From Nocardia asteroides (GTDB taxonomy: Bacteria > Actinomycetota > Actinomycetes > Mycobacteriales > Mycobacteriaceae), in contig CP082844.1 of NCBI GenBank assembly GCA_019930625.1, positions 5,890,001 to 5,954,000 of the forward strand: a stretch of DNA of 64,000 bases, given 5' to 3'. Under the pieces are notes generated by a model, which made no database searches, was not told the DNA's origin, and saw only the letters and a list, made by a program, of their open reading frames with translations. Position 1 is the first letter of the stretch. The number at the start of each line of letters is the position of its first letter. Shown here piece after piece: positions 38,009-49,407 of the stretch. A program made the translations under genes and the position numbers.

Positions 38009-38911
38009 ATGTCCACCGAAAAGGCTTCGCGCCTCGCACCACCGAACTCGTCGATCCTGGCCGCGGTGGACGGATCGGCCTGTTCGTATCAAGCGGTAGC
38101 GTGGGCGGCCGCCGAAGCAGCCCTGCATCGTTGCGCGCTGCACATCATCACCTCCATGGCTATACCCACCGGTTTCGGGCCGGGCATCTCGATGGGGGAG
38201 GCCGACCTGGAGTGGATGCGCAGGGACGGCGAACGCATCCTCACCGAGGCTGCGCGGGTGGCGCGCACAGCTTCGCCGGGCGACGAGCCCGCGATCACCA
38301 CCGAGGTGAGCTTCGAACTGGTCATCCCGCTACTCATCGAGCGTTCCGCGCAGGCGCGGATGCTTGTGGTCGGTAGCCGCGGGCTCGGCGCGTTCCAGCG
38401 GGGCCTGCTCGGTTCGGTGAGTACCGCGACCACCCACCACGCGCACTGCCCGGTCGCGGTGATCCACGGAATCTCGGCGATCGACGCCGTGTCAGCCCGT
38501 CAGCCGGTGCTCGTCGGCGTCGACGGCACCGCCAACAGCGTGCCCGCCGTCGAGCTCGCGTTCGAGGAGGCGTCGCGGCGGAAAGTGGACCTGGTGGCGC
38601 TGCACGCATGGAGCGACACGAGCGGTCTGGACGTGCCGGCCCGAGGATGGGACGGCGCCCGCGAATCGGCGGAGGCGGTGCTGGCCGAGAATCTCGCGGG
38701 CTGGAGCGAACGCTATCCGGATGTCGCCGTGCGGCGCGTCGTCACCGCGGATCGACCGGCACGGTCCCTGCTGGAAGAGTCGGCGAATACGCAACTGGTG
38801 GTAGTGGGCACGCACGGTCGAGGCGGATTCGTGAGCACGGTGCTGGGGTCGACCAGCAATGCGCTGCTGCACTCGATAGACGTGCCGATGATCGTCGTCC
38901 GTTCGAGGTGA
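38009..38911 (+). CDS. universal stress protein, tandem Usp domains
   Basis: This 300-residue tandem Usp protein has ATP loops GSRGLGAFQRGLLGSVST near 125 and GTHGRGGFVSTVLGSTSN near 275. The DG-type phosphate contact appears as LAAVDGSACS at the start and VGVDGTANSV at the second domain. GGAAGGAAG precedes ATG 38009. It closes the Rv1733c-like/SHOCT operon. Like the other Usp proteins here, it probably binds ATP and acts as a growth or energy signal in hypoxia. Confidence 0.9.
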   Translation: MSTEKASRLAPPNSSILAAVDGSACSYQAVAWAAAEAALHRCALHIITSMAIPTGFGPGISMGEADLEWMRRDGERILTEAARVARTASPGDEPAITTEVSFELVIPLLIERSAQARMLVVGSRGLGAFQRGLLGSVSTATTHHAHCPVAVIHGISAIDAVSARQPVLVGVDGTANSVPAVELAFEEASRRKVDLVALHAWSDTSGLDVPARGWDGARESAEAVLAENLAGWSERYPDVAVRRVVTADRPARSLLEESANTQLVVVGTHGRGGFVSTVLGSTSNALLHSIDVPMIVVRSR

Positions 38912-38972
38912 CGGCGGGACCGACCATCGCCGACCCATGTCACATCCGGCGCCGCGAGAAGCACTGACCTGA

Positions 38973-39455
38973 TTACCTCCGGAGCCGATTCGTCGGCTCG
39001 GCCCTGCGCAATTCCGTGATGACGGTTTCGACCGCGTGTGGAACGGCGGCGGCGACCGGCTCCGACAAGCCGACACCCAGATCGAGGCATGCCGCGTCCA
39101 CGGCGATGACGACGATCCGGCCGGGGACACGGCCGAGTGCGCGGCCCAGGGGTAGCGCGTCCTGGATTCCCAGTGTGTGGGAGGACGACGCGGTGCCGGC
39201 CTGCTGGAGCAGATCGAAGTCGCTGCGGCGGACCCGGCCGGGAATCGATGGCTCGCAGCGCACCGCGTCGATCACCACGGCAAGGTCCATACCGGCCCAG
39301 ATATCGACAACGGTGGTGGGTTCACCGTCTGACAGGGAGACCAGAACTCCCGGAATGCCGAGTTGTTCGATCTGGAGGGCGACGGCCGAACCGACTCCGT
39401 CGTCACTGCGGTAGTCGTTTCCGACGCCGATGACCACGGCCCAGGGCTCGGTCAC
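38973..39455 (-). CDS. hydrogenase maturation endopeptidase
   Basis: This 160-residue nickel-dependent protease of the HyaD/HybD family cleaves the C-terminal tail of the hydrogenase large subunit after nickel insertion. The family's GxGNxxxxDDGxG motif is clear as GVGNDYRSDDGVG, and the second nickel-contact region is VVIDAVRCE. The GTG at 39455 overlaps the large-subunit stop (GTGA), so protease and substrate are translationally coupled. The general Hyp maturation proteins (HypA-F) are not in this window. Confidence 0.9.
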   Translation of the reverse strand: MTEPWAVVIGVGNDYRSDDGVGSAVALQIEQLGIPGVLVSLSDGEPTTVVDIWAGMDLAVVIDAVRCEPSIPGRVRRSDFDLLQQAGTASSSHTLGIQDALPLGRALGRVPGRIVVIAVDAACLDLGVGLSEPVAAAVPHAVETVITELRRAEPTNRLRR

Positions 39456-40741
39456 CGGCGCACCACGTCGACGTCGAGGAAGTGCGCCGAGCAGGAGATA
39501 CACGGATCGTAGTTTCGGATCGCGCGCTCGCACAGCGCGGCGAGCGCGGCATCGTCGAGCTCGAGATTCTCCGAGACCACGCGCCGCAGGTCGTCCTCCA
39601 TAACGGCTTGGTTCTGGGAAGTCGGCGGAATGATCGTGGCCGAGCGGACTATGCCGTTATCATCGACCTCGTAGCGGTGGTAGAGCAGTCCGCGGGGCGC
39701 TTCGCTCACACCGTGGCCGGTCCCCGCGCGGGGCGTTAGGGGTATCGCGGCACGGGAGGGCCGTTCGTAGCCGGCGATGAGACTCAGCGCCTCCTCGATG
39801 GCATAGAGAACTTCGACCACGCGGACCAGGATGCTGCGGAACGGGTTACGACATTCGGTGCCGAGCCCGATCTCGGCCGCGACTTGTCGGGCACTCGGTG
39901 ACAGCTGGTGATAGTTCAGCGTGTATCGGGCCAGCGGCCCGGTCAAGTAGCGTTCGCCGTCGAGCATCGCGTGCAAGGCCGTGGAGTGCGGTACCTGGTA
40001 TTCGCGCACGTGATCGGGAAATTCGGCTGCAGAGAACCGCAGCCCGGTGCTGGTGTGCACAGCACCTGTGTCGACGGCGTATCGGTACGGTTCGGTCGCG
40101 GCGAGAAGTTCGTACTCGAGTTCCAGCTCGGGAAAGTCGAATCCAGCCGCAAAGCGTGCGGTGTTCACCGCGCAATCCCGTGCGCGGCTGAGCGATTCGA
40201 TCACAGGGGCGAAATCGGTGGGTTCGGGAACGGAGTAGAAGCCGCCGAGACGGATATTGACCGGATGGATGGCTCGGCCGCCGAGGAGTTCGAGTAGCGC
40301 GTTGCCCGCCTTCTTCATCGCCAACCCTTGTTCGACAAGTTCGCGGTGGTCGGCGGCGAGCGCGATAGCGTTCGGGTAGCCGAGGAAGTCCGGAAGGTGC
40401 AGCATGTGGATATGCAGGGAGTGACTGGAAATCCATTCCCCGCAATACAACAGCCTGCGCAGTTCGGCCAGTGGCCGTTCCAACTCCACACCGCAGAGTT
40501 GTTCGAGGGCGTTGCATGCGCTGGTTTGGTAGGCCACCGGGCAGATCCCGCAGATTCGAGAGGTGATATCGGGCGGTTCGGTGTAGGCGCGGCCACGCAG
40601 GAATGCCTCGAAGAATCGCGGCGGCTCGTAAATATTCAGTTCCGCGGTTTCGACGTGCCCATCCGCGACGACGATACGCAGCGCGCCCTCGCCTTCGACG
40701 CGAGCCAGCGAGCCGACTTTCAACTGCCTACGGTGACTCAT
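39452..40741 (-). CDS. [NiFe] hydrogenase large (alpha) subunit, group 3b type
   Basis: This 429-residue catalytic subunit holds the NiFe(CN)2CO centre. The L1 ligand motif is [15 protein letters not shown] near 60-75, and the C-terminal L2 motif is [13 protein letters not shown]. The protein ends about 10 residues after the L2 His, leaving a short tail (ending VDVVRR) for the linked protease to remove. The set of partner subunits places it in the bidirectional NAD(P)-coupled group 3b, like M. smegmatis Hyd3, which is DosR-controlled. It overlaps the small-subunit gene by 14 bp. Confidence 0.92.
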   Translation of the reverse strand: MSHRRQLKVGSLARVEGEGALRIVVADGHVETAELNIYEPPRFFEAFLRGRAYTEPPDITSRICGICPVAYQTSACNALEQLCGVELERPLAELRRLLYCGEWISSHSLHIHMLHLPDFLGYPNAIALAADHRELVEQGLAMKKAGNALLELLGGRAIHPVNIRLGGFYSVPEPTDFAPVIESLSRARDCAVNTARFAAGFDFPELELEYELLAATEPYRYAVDTGAVHTSTGLRFSAAEFPDHVREYQVPHSTALHAMLDGERYLTGPLARYTLNYHQLSPSARQVAAEIGLGTECRNPFRSILVRVVEVLYAIEEALSLIAGYERPSRAAIPLTPRAGTGHGVSEAPRGLLYHRYEVDDNGIVRSATIIPPTSQNQAVMEDDLRRVVSENLELDDAALAALCERAIRNYDPCISCSAHFLDVDVVRR

Positions 40742-41501
40742 CGCGGCTCCTGTTCGCGAAGTCCGGCGCGGCGGCGGCATAGGTGGCGAAAACGCGGTCG
40801 ATGTCATCGGTGTCCATGCCGTTGACACGCAGGATGGGAAGCAGCGCATGGATGTTGGGATTCGCCATAGGACCGAAACAACCGAAGCACCCACGGTGAT
40901 ATGCCGGGCAGAGGGCCCCGCATCCTGCCTGTGTGACGGGTCCCAGGCAGGGGATTCCCTCGGCGACCATCACACAAGTGGTGCCGCGGCGTTTGCACTC
41001 GGTGCAGACGCTGGTGTTGGGGATGTCGGGTGCGCGGCCGGCGAGGAACGCGCACAGGGTGTCGAGCAGTTGCCGCCGGTCGATCGGGCAGCCACGCAGC
41101 TCGAAGTCCACCGGTACGTGCGCCGAAATCGGGGTGGAGGTGCTCAGGGTGGCGATGTATTCCGGGCTGGCGTACACCACCGAGGTGAACTCGGCGACGT
41201 CGGCGAAATTGCGCAGCGCCTGGATACCACCGTGGGTGGCGCATGCCCCGATCGCCACCAGAATCTTGGATTGCTCGCGGATCCGGATGATCCGGCGCAG
41301 CTCTTCTTCGGTGGTGATCGAGCCCTCGACCAGGGAGACATCGTAGGGGCCGGGCTCCATAGCGCTGGAAGCTTCCGCGAAGTGGGTGATGCGGACCCGG
41401 CCCGCGAGTGCGAGCAGCTCGTCCTCGCAGTCGAGCAAGGTGAGCTGGCAACCGTCGCAAGACGTGAACTTCCATACCGCGAGTGTCGGTGTCTTCGTCA
41501 T
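40728..41501 (-). CDS. [NiFe] hydrogenase small (delta) subunit
   Basis: This 257-residue Fe-S subunit is rich in cysteine. SCDGCQ is near 14, GACATHGG near 95 and RGCP near 140; [25 protein letters not shown] and GCFGCFGP follow, enough for three [4Fe-4S] clusters. It carries electrons between the NiFe site and the flavin subunits. ATG 41501 overlaps the gamma-subunit stop. Truncation relative to membrane-bound hydrogenases and absence of a Tat signal show a cytoplasmic enzyme. Confidence 0.92.
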   Translation of the reverse strand: MTKTPTLAVWKFTSCDGCQLTLLDCEDELLALAGRVRITHFAEASSAMEPGPYDVSLVEGSITTEEELRRIIRIREQSKILVAIGACATHGGIQALRNFADVAEFTSVVYASPEYIATLSTSTPISAHVPVDFELRGCPIDRRQLLDTLCAFLAGRAPDIPNTSVCTECKRRGTTCVMVAEGIPCLGPVTQAGCGALCPAYHRGCFGCFGPMANPNIHALLPILRVNGMDTDDIDRVFATYAAAAPDFANRSRDESP

Positions 41502-42352
41502 AGTTCTCGTACCGCCAGTAGTGGTTCGGCCGCCGCGTAGTCGACGACGGGTCCGTCTCGGCACAGCAGCAGCGGGCCGAGCTGGCAGTGACCACAGCGC
41601 GCGACGCCGCACTGCATGTTGCGCTCCAACGACACTTGGATATCGGTGGCCGGAATTCCCTTGCGCAGCAGGCCCTGTGCGCAGAAACGCATCATCGGTT
41701 CCGGCCCGCAGAGGAAGGCGGTGGTGTTGCCGGGCTCCACGGTCAGGTGGGCCAGTGGCTCGGTGACGAAGCCGATTCGGCCGTCCCAGCCCGGTGCGGG
41801 GTGGTCGACGGTCTGATGCAGTTCGATCGAACCCGCGGTTGTCCACCGCTCTTGGTCGTGGCGGAACAGTATGTCCGCAGGGGTGCGGGCTCCGCTGATC
41901 AGCACGATCCGCTGGTAGTCGTCGCGGGCCGCGAGGGCGGCGAGCACCGCTGAGCGCAGCGGCGCCAGTCCGACCCCTCCGCCCACGATGACGAGATCTC
42001 CTCCGACTGCCGACGCCAGATCCCATTCGGTGCCGAACGGCCCACGGACACCGATCAGGCCGCCGATATCGGTGTCGTGCAGCGCCGCGCTGACCGCGCC
42101 GACCGCGCGGATGGTGTGCTCGAGAATGCTGTCACCGGCGGCGGGATCACCGCTGATCGAGATCGCTACCTCGCCCACGCCGAAGCTGTAGAGCATCATG
42201 AACTGCCCGGCCCGAAACCGTTGCGCCGCATCCCGTACCGGTTGCAAGCGTAGTGTCACGGTGTCGGAGGTCTGCGGCGTACGGCCGACGACCCGGTAGG
42301 GCAGCATCGTGTCACCGGACGGAGCCGTGCGCGGCTGCGTGTCTACGCTCAT
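41498..42352 (-). CDS. hydrogenase gamma subunit, FAD/NAD(P)-binding diaphorase
   Basis: This 284-residue ferredoxin-reductase-fold protein has an FAD-binding barrel at residues 17-110 and an NAD(P)-binding domain with [16 protein letters not shown] near 122. A C-terminal [2Fe-2S] cluster has cysteines in [14 protein letters not shown] and LLCRDG. It exchanges hydride with NAD(P)H and electrons with the beta and delta subunits. It overlaps neighbours at both ends by ATGA. Confidence 0.9.
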   Translation of the reverse strand: MSVDTQPRTAPSGDTMLPYRVVGRTPQTSDTVTLRLQPVRDAAQRFRAGQFMMLYSFGVGEVAISISGDPAAGDSILEHTIRAVGAVSAALHDTDIGGLIGVRGPFGTEWDLASAVGGDLVIVGGGVGLAPLRSAVLAALAARDDYQRIVLISGARTPADILFRHDQERWTTAGSIELHQTVDHPAPGWDGRIGFVTEPLAHLTVEPGNTTAFLCGPEPMMRFCAQGLLRKGIPATDIQVSLERNMQCGVARCGHCQLGPLLLCRDGPVVDYAAAEPLLAVREL

Positions 42353-42858
42353 CGGTCACCTTGCCCGGCCGTGATGCGGGGCAGACCCGCGGTGCACGAT
42401 TCAGCGGGGTTGCGGTAGAGGTCGAGCAGCCGGGCCCGGGTGGCCTGCAGTCGTTCCAATAGCGCTTCGAACAGCATCAAAGTCAGGGCGTGGCCGAATC
42501 GCGGGTCCTGGTCGGCGAGTTCGGCCAGGGTTCGGGCGCCGAACTCGATGGCCTCGACCGGTTCGGCTGTCACCGCGCCGAAATGCCACCGGTAGGGCGG
42601 TACCAGCCATGACCATCCGAGTAGATCGCCGCCACTGAGGGTCTGAAGGACGACGGCACCGCGACCTGGCACCTGCGCGTCCAGCAGTATCCGGCCGCGG
42701 CGGATCAGCCAGCATCGGTCGGCCGGCCGGCCTTCCGCGATCACCTGGACCCCGGCGGGGAAGGCCACGTCACGCCCGGCGCCGGCCAGCGTGTGCAACT
42801 CTTCTCGGCTCAGTGCCGCCAGCCGCCCGAACGCGGACAATTCGTCACCCGTTGGCAC
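42349..42858 (-). CDS. cyclic-nucleotide-binding-domain protein within the hydrogenase operon
   Basis: This 169-residue protein has a single cNMP-binding beta-roll (about 10-125: DVAFPAGVQVIAEGRPADRCWLIRRG, then LSGGDLLGWSWLVPP) and a C-terminal helix. It has no helix-turn-helix, so it is not a CRP-type transcription factor. The Arg expected at the phosphate-binding cassette (RxA) is not evident, so ligand binding is uncertain. It is wedged between beta and gamma subunit genes with overlaps on both sides (14 bp and ATGA), which suggests it works with the enzyme, perhaps as a regulatory subunit. Confidence 0.85.
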   Translation of the reverse strand: MPTGDELSAFGRLAALSREELHTLAGAGRDVAFPAGVQVIAEGRPADRCWLIRRGRILLDAQVPGRGAVVLQTLSGGDLLGWSWLVPPYRWHFGAVTAEPVEAIEFGARTLAELADQDPRFGHALTLMLFEALLERLQATRARLLDLYRNPAESCTAGLPRITAGQGDR

Positions 42859-43981
42859 GGTCGGTCTCCTCGGCCAGTTCGGCCAGTTCGGCCAGCCGGG
42901 CGACCTCGGCGGTCAGGTCGATCTCGGCGGGGCACCAGGCGATGCACCGCCCGCAGCCAACGCATCCCGAGCTGCCGAATTGGTCGTACCAGGTGCTGAG
43001 TTTGTGGCTGATCCACTGCCGGTAGCGGCTCTCACCGGATTGCCGCACGCTGCCGCCGTGCAGGTAGGAGAAGTCCAGTTCGAAGCACGACGACCAGTGC
43101 TCCCAGCGCTCGGCATGGTCGCCGGTGAGGTCGGTGACCTCCTCGGTGCTGGTGCAGAAACAAGTGGGGCACACCATGGTGCAATTTCCGCAGGTGAAGC
43201 AGCGGCTGGCAACGTCCTGCCAGTGCGAGGACTCCCGGGAGTCGTGCAGCAGTGCGCGGATGTCGACCTCGGGCATCTCACGGCCCATCCGATCGGCTGC
43301 CGCCGACACCGCTGCCCTGGCGTTCGTGACCTCCTCCGCGTCCGCCGGACGCGCGGTGAGTTCGGCCAGGATCTCCTCGCCGTCTTCGCTGCCCACGTCG
43401 ACCAGGAATCGGTGTCCCTGAGCATCGATGCGCTCGGTGAGCGCGAGGTCGTATCCGGCCGAGACGCCGGGGCCGGTACCCATCGACGCGCAGAAACACA
43501 CGCCGCCCGGTTCCGTGCAGTTCGCGGCGACGACGAAGAGATCTTTCCGCCGGGCGGTGAACGAAGCGTCAGGGTGGGCGCCACCGCCGAGCACTTGCCC
43601 TAGGATCGCGATCGAGGTGAGGTCGCAACCGCGGACGCCGAGAAACGCGGAGCGGACCGGCGTGTCCTCGACGGGTTCCATCTCGAGATCCGGTCCGAGC
43701 TGGGCTATCTTGCGACGTGGGGGATGCAGGAACTGCTTCCAGGATCCTGGACCGGCTGAATGCGCGAATACCGCCTCGTCGTCGCGGCGATGCAGCCGAT
43801 ACCGGCCCGGCGCGGTCTCCACGCCCCATCCGGCAGGCAGCCGCCTACCACCGTCCAGTTCGTCCAGAACGATCGCGCCATCGCGCACCTGCGGACCGAT
43901 GACGCGGTATCCGCGCTCACGCAGCACATCCACTAGACGATCCAGCCCAGCGCGGTCGATTACCACGGTGTCGTCAGGCAT
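42845..43981 (-). CDS. hydrogenase beta subunit, 4Fe-4S ferredoxin-type
   Basis: This 378-residue protein of the HydB/sulfhydrogenase-beta type has two ferredoxin-like CxxCxxC...C clusters, as CFTCGNCTMVCPTCFC near 262 and CVGCGRCIAWCPAEI near 345. Additional cysteines lie near 119 (GVRGCDL) and near 150-165. It wires the flavin subunit to the catalytic dimer. ATG 43981 has AGAGG eight bases upstream. It is first in the operon; a CAGACT -10 (44024-44029) and a DosR-like box 20 bp beyond it give a complete promoter. Confidence 0.9.
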   Translation of the reverse strand: MPDDTVVIDRAGLDRLVDVLRERGYRVIGPQVRDGAIVLDELDGGRRLPAGWGVETAPGRYRLHRRDDEAVFAHSAGPGSWKQFLHPPRRKIAQLGPDLEMEPVEDTPVRSAFLGVRGCDLTSIAILGQVLGGGAHPDASFTARRKDLFVVAANCTEPGGVCFCASMGTGPGVSAGYDLALTERIDAQGHRFLVDVGSEDGEEILAELTARPADAEEVTNARAAVSAAADRMGREMPEVDIRALLHDSRESSHWQDVASRCFTCGNCTMVCPTCFCTSTEEVTDLTGDHAERWEHWSSCFELDFSYLHGGSVRQSGESRYRQWISHKLSTWYDQFGSSGCVGCGRCIAWCPAEIDLTAEVARLAELAELAEETDRANG

Positions 43982-44049
43982 TGTCGAGGCCTCTGTTCGG
44001 TCGGGTCCAGCCGTCCGCTTCCGAGTCTGGTGAACGACGAGACCGGCCG

Positions 44050-44069
44050 CGAGGGACCAAGGTCCCGAA
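44050..44069. promoter_or_regulatory. DosR box between hydrogenase operon and Usp gene
   Basis: The sequence is CGAGGGACCAAGGTCCCGAA, with about 15 of 20 matches and a fully symmetric GGGACC/GGTCCC core. Minus-strand CAGACT lies 20 bp from it. The divergent Usp gene starts 185 bp away on the other side. Confidence 0.8.
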
Positions 44070-44253
44070 TCGCGGTGGCCGACGGCATCGTGCCTGACAG
44101 GGACGTCGCTCTCCAGGCGCGGCCGATGCTCGGCCGATGCGGACTTTCGGCCCTGCCCTCGGGGACGATCAGCCGCATTCAAGCCGCGGCACGGCTCATA
44201 CCGTTGAGTCGGCGCTCGGCTGAGCGCCAAGCGATCACAGGCTCGGGAGGCTC

Positions 44254-45174
44254 ATGACAGAGCAGCGATTCGGCGACCCTCATCACCTCTCGACGGCGAA
44301 GGTGATCGTCGGCGTGGACGGTTCGGACGGGTCGTGGACCGCCCTACGGTGGGCAGCGCTGTTCGCGGCCGAACGCGGACGTGAACTCGAGATCCTGCAC
44401 GGCATGGATCTGGTGGGGGCCGGCTGGGCGCTGGGCGACTACGAGGTCGTGGTTCCATCGGTCGTCGATGCCATCCGCGAACAAGGGCGAGACGTAGTCA
44501 CCCGGGCCGAACGTGTGGCCCGTTCAGTCGCGCCCGAGTTGTCTATCTCGGTTCGCGTGACCACCGACACCGGCAAGCGACTGTTGATCGAGCACAGCGC
44601 CGAGGCGTACGCGGTCGTGATCGGAGCGACCCCCGCCGCCGGGACATTCGCGCACCTCGGCTCGACGCTGCTGGCCGTGACCGCCCACGCGCAGGGCACG
44701 GTGGTCATCGTGCGCAGCGATCCCGACGCCGGCGGCGCGATTCGCACGTCGGGCCCGGTGGTGGTCGGCGTGGACGGCAGCCCGGGCGGTGACGCGGCGA
44801 TCGCGGCTGCCTTCACCGAAGCGGCCGAACGCGGTGTCGAGCTCGTCGCCGTTCATGTCTGGAGCGATTGGGATTCCGGCCGGTTCGCCGGTCACATCAA
44901 CCTGTTCGAGGCCGAACTCGACAATGTCGAGCGGGCGATCCTCGCCGAGCGCATCGCGGGCTGGCAGGAGAAATTCCCGGGTGTTCGCGTCACCCGCAAG
45001 GTCGAGGTGTCCGCGCCGGGTCCCCACCTGCTGGACTGGTCGAAGATCGCGCAGTTGTTGGTCGTAGGCAGTCGTGGGCGCGGCGGATTCGCGGGCATGC
45101 TGCTCGGCTCCACCGCCAACACACTGGTGCAGCACGCTTCCTGCCCGGTCATGGTGGTCCACACCGCACGATGA
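44254..45174 (+). CDS. universal stress protein, tandem Usp domains
   Basis: This 306-residue tandem Usp protein belongs to the subfamily that also includes the proteins at 46243-47157 and 50244-51164. The N-terminal domain has KVIVGVDGSDGSWTALRWA. The C-terminal domain has VVVGVDGSPGGDAAIAAAF and the ATP loop GSRGRGGFAGMLLGSTAN. The first-domain loop is degenerate (GATPAAGTFAHLGSTL), so probably only the second site binds ATP canonically. GGGAGG precedes the ATG. It is divergent from the hydrogenase operon across a shared DosR box. Confidence 0.9.
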   Translation: MTEQRFGDPHHLSTAKVIVGVDGSDGSWTALRWAALFAAERGRELEILHGMDLVGAGWALGDYEVVVPSVVDAIREQGRDVVTRAERVARSVAPELSISVRVTTDTGKRLLIEHSAEAYAVVIGATPAAGTFAHLGSTLLAVTAHAQGTVVIVRSDPDAGGAIRTSGPVVVGVDGSPGGDAAIAAAFTEAAERGVELVAVHVWSDWDSGRFAGHINLFEAELDNVERAILAERIAGWQEKFPGVRVTRKVEVSAPGPHLLDWSKIAQLLVVGSRGRGGFAGMLLGSTANTLVQHASCPVMVVHTAR

Positions 45175-45504
45175 CCCAGACCGAGCCAGCGGACAGCGTC
45201 ACCGATACGTGCGCGGTGGCGGGTGGTCGCCCCCGTCCGCGTCGACGCAATCGAACACCGCGGTGGCAACGCCGGCTCGGGGCGAGTTTCGGTAGCGACC
45301 GTTCGATGGCGTGACCGAGGGCGACCCATCCTCGGTCACGCCGCCGTTCGCTGGCGCCCGCGCCGAGGTTACCGATCCGGCTTCGATCGGCGGGCGGGGA
45401 TCCGCACCATCGGCCGCGTCCCGTCGTTTCTGTGACACCGCTCAGCAGTGCTCCGAGCTTCCATCGCCGGATGCCGATCTGTGGCGCATCGAGGTGACAG
45501 ATCC
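45175..45504. other. convergent intergenic region with a hairpin
   Basis: This 330-bp gap between the converging Usp and CBS genes contains the inverted repeat at 45308-45342 and no supported gene. Confidence 0.5.
45308..45342. terminator. perfect 13-bp inverted repeat, likely bidirectional terminator
   Basis: GGCGTGACCGAGG (45308-45320) and CCTCGGTCACGCC (45330-45342) pair perfectly around a 9-base loop. No T-run follows, as is usual for actinobacterial hairpin terminators. Its position between two converging genes supports termination of both. Confidence 0.7.
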
Positions 45505-45951
45505 TCACGCATTCTCGGTGGTGGGCAGGTTGGCGGCGCAGACCGCTTCTACGAATTCACCGACGGTGTTCTCGGTCAAATGGCGGGCCAGATCGGCTTC
45601 GGTGATGATGCCGACCAGCACGCTGTTGTCGGTGATCGGAAGCCGCCGGATCCGCTGCTGCCGCATGAGCGTCAGCGCGTCGTCCACCTCGGTGTCGATC
45701 TCGACGGTGTGCAGCCGTTCGGCGCCCTGTGCCAATTCTCCGGCGGTAGTGGTCTTCGGATTTGCACCGACACCGACGACCTTCACGACGATATCGCGAT
45801 CGGTGACAATGCCGACGGGATGACCTTCGCCGTCGCAGATCGGCAGCGCGCCGATATCGAGCTGGCGCATCCGCTGGGCGGCTGTTGCGATGGTCTCTCG
45901 AACACTGATGTGTTGTACGTCGGGCCGCATGATGGTCTGCACGGTAGTCAT
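45505..45951 (-). CDS. hrp1: Hrp1-like CBS-pair protein
   Basis: This 148-residue protein consists of two CBS motifs (about 7-60 and 75-128). It follows M. tuberculosis Hrp1 (Rv2626c) closely: RMRQLDIGALPICDG, GIVTDRDIVVK, TAGELAQGAERL and GIITEADLARHL. Hrp1 is among the most strongly DosR-induced proteins, and its ligand is unresolved. AGGAGAT precedes ATG 45951. A weak DosR-like site is 71 bp upstream. Confidence 0.88.
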   Translation of the reverse strand: MTTVQTIMRPDVQHISVRETIATAAQRMRQLDIGALPICDGEGHPVGIVTDRDIVVKVVGVGANPKTTTAGELAQGAERLHTVEIDTEVDDALTLMRQQRIRRLPITDNSVLVGIITEADLARHLTENTVGEFVEAVCAANLPTTENA

Positions 45952-46021
45952 GGGGATCTCCTTTTGCTCCGGGCGGCGTGCTCGTTACCTCGATGATCAT
46001 TGGACGGCGGCGGAAGTATCG

Positions 46022-46041
46022 ACAGGGCAGAAGGTCATCCT
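46022..46041. promoter_or_regulatory. weak DosR-box-like site upstream of hrp1
   Basis: The sequence is ACAGGGCAGAAGGTCATCCT, about 9 of 20 matches. Spacing to an AATGAT -10 (20 bp) fits the pattern of stronger promoters in the window. Confidence 0.35.
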
Positions 46042-46242
46042 GACGTCGGTGCCACCGCGGCGGCGGTCACCGGTGTGCTGAGGACACTGAGGAGATGACG
46101 TGTGCACAGCCGCTGGTACGCGTCGTCGGGTCGCAGATGCAGAGCCGAAATATGCGCCGGTCGACGCCATCGAGTGCACCCGCGTGGTCCACTCGCGTCG
46201 TGGGTCGGTCGTCGCCGCGACCGCCTCCGACAGAGGACACCC

Positions 46243-47157
46243 TCACTTCGGATGTACGACCATGACGGGGCACTCGGCGTGCTGTATGAGCCAATGACTG
46301 GTGGAACCGAGTAGAAGGCCCCGGAATCCGCCCCGGCCGCGGCTGCCGACGACGACGAGTTGCGCGTTCTGCGACCAATCGCCCAGATGTTCACGAGGCT
46401 CGGACAGATAGACTTTGCGGATCACGGTGACGTCGGGGTACTTCTCCTGCCAGCCCGCGAGTCGCTCGGCCAGCAGCGCTCGCTCACCGATCTCCAGGTT
46501 CTCCAGCGGGATCTCGAGGTACTGCGCTCCCGCGAATTCACCGGCGGAGAGGTCGCTCCAAGCGTGGATGGTGACCAGATCGACACCGCGTGCTGCCGCT
46601 TCGGCGAAAGCGGCGGCTATGGCCGCTTCCCCCACTTCGCTGCCGTCGGCGCCTACCACAACCGGTGCGCGGTCGCCGGTCAGCTGCCGGTCGCCTCGCA
46701 CCACCACGACAGCGCCGTCCGCGTGGGCGGTCACCGCGAGCAAGGTCGATCCGAGATGAGCGATCGCGCCCACGCCCGGTGTGGCGCCGAGGACCACGAG
46801 ATGCGCGTGCGCCGACAGTGCGGTGAGCAGCGCTGCGGCGTTCTCTTCGCCGAGCTTCGTGGCCACAGCGAGATCGGGGGCGACACCATGCGCCAGCGCG
46901 CGGGCTTCGGTGAGGATGTTCGAACCGCGTGCGCGCATCGTCTCGCTGACCGGGGGCACCATCACGTCGTAAACGCCGAGCGTGGCGCGAGCCGCGGGAA
47001 GGTTCATTCCGTGCACGATCAGCAGGCGGCGCCCGCGATCCGCTGCCGTCCGGGCCGCCCAGCGGACAGCCGCCGAGGCGTGCTCGGTGCCGTCGGTGCC
47101 GACCACTACCGCAGCGGACGCGAGTTCGTGCGGATTGTCCTCGTGCTGATCAACCAT
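46243..47157 (-). CDS. universal stress protein, tandem Usp domains
   Basis: This 304-residue tandem Usp protein is of the same subfamily as those at 44254 and 50244. It has AAVVVGTDGTEHASAAVRWAA at the start, VVVGADGSEVGEAAIAAAF in domain 2, the conserved LAERLAGWQEKYPDV block and the ATP loop GSRGRGGFRGLLLGS. GAAGGG precedes ATG 47157. The promoter has TACCGT (47193-47198) and a DosR-like site 20 bp further upstream. Confidence 0.9.
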   Translation of the reverse strand: MVDQHEDNPHELASAAVVVGTDGTEHASAAVRWAARTAADRGRRLLIVHGMNLPAARATLGVYDVMVPPVSETMRARGSNILTEARALAHGVAPDLAVATKLGEENAAALLTALSAHAHLVVLGATPGVGAIAHLGSTLLAVTAHADGAVVVVRGDRQLTGDRAPVVVGADGSEVGEAAIAAAFAEAAARGVDLVTIHAWSDLSAGEFAGAQYLEIPLENLEIGERALLAERLAGWQEKYPDVTVIRKVYLSEPREHLGDWSQNAQLVVVGSRGRGGFRGLLLGSTSHWLIQHAECPVMVVHPK

Positions 47158-47592
47158 GTCGGTGCCCTTCGGTGTGCGGATCCGTGATCTGTACGGTAGG
47201 GATCGGCACCTGCGGCGACTGCTGGCGTTGGTCCTCGACTGGAGGGCCGATAGGCAGTTGGGGGTGCCGCGCCGATTCGTCTGTTCGGTGTTGTGCGCAT
47301 CCGTGGCTGCGTCAGGTGCTCGCACGTCACCGTGAGCGAGTTCGTTTCGCCGCGAAGGCGGCGAGCTTACAGCGACCGCATCGCACGCTACTCCGGCGCA
47401 GACGAGACAGCGAACCTGACTCGGTACCGCTCGATCGACCGAAAGTTACTGCGGCGCAGAGGTCGCTCGACGGCGGAGCGCTGAAACGTCGTGGTGCTGC
47501 GGCGTTCGCGTACCGGTTTCGACAGTGCGAGAACGTATCCGTTCCGGGTACTTGTCGCGCCGTGATGGACGTTGTCCAGCCGTCGAACTCGA
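47158..47592. other. promoter region between Usp and devS
   Basis: This 435-bp gap between two minus-strand genes holds the Usp promoter (DosR-like site, -10). Beyond about 47240 I see no gene or repeat. Confidence 0.4.
47219..47238. promoter_or_regulatory. DosR-box-like site
   Basis: On the minus strand this reads TCGAGGACCAACGCCAGCAG. It shares GGACCAACGCCAGC with the Usp promoter at 35124-35143 and has the same 20-bp distance to its -10. Confidence 0.6.

Positions 47593-49407
<1,815 letters not shown>

Noticed and set aside
44097..44116. Second GGGAC-containing stretch between the hydrogenase and Usp genes
   Set aside because: Only the left half matches, and the neighbouring site at 44050-44069 explains the promoter better.
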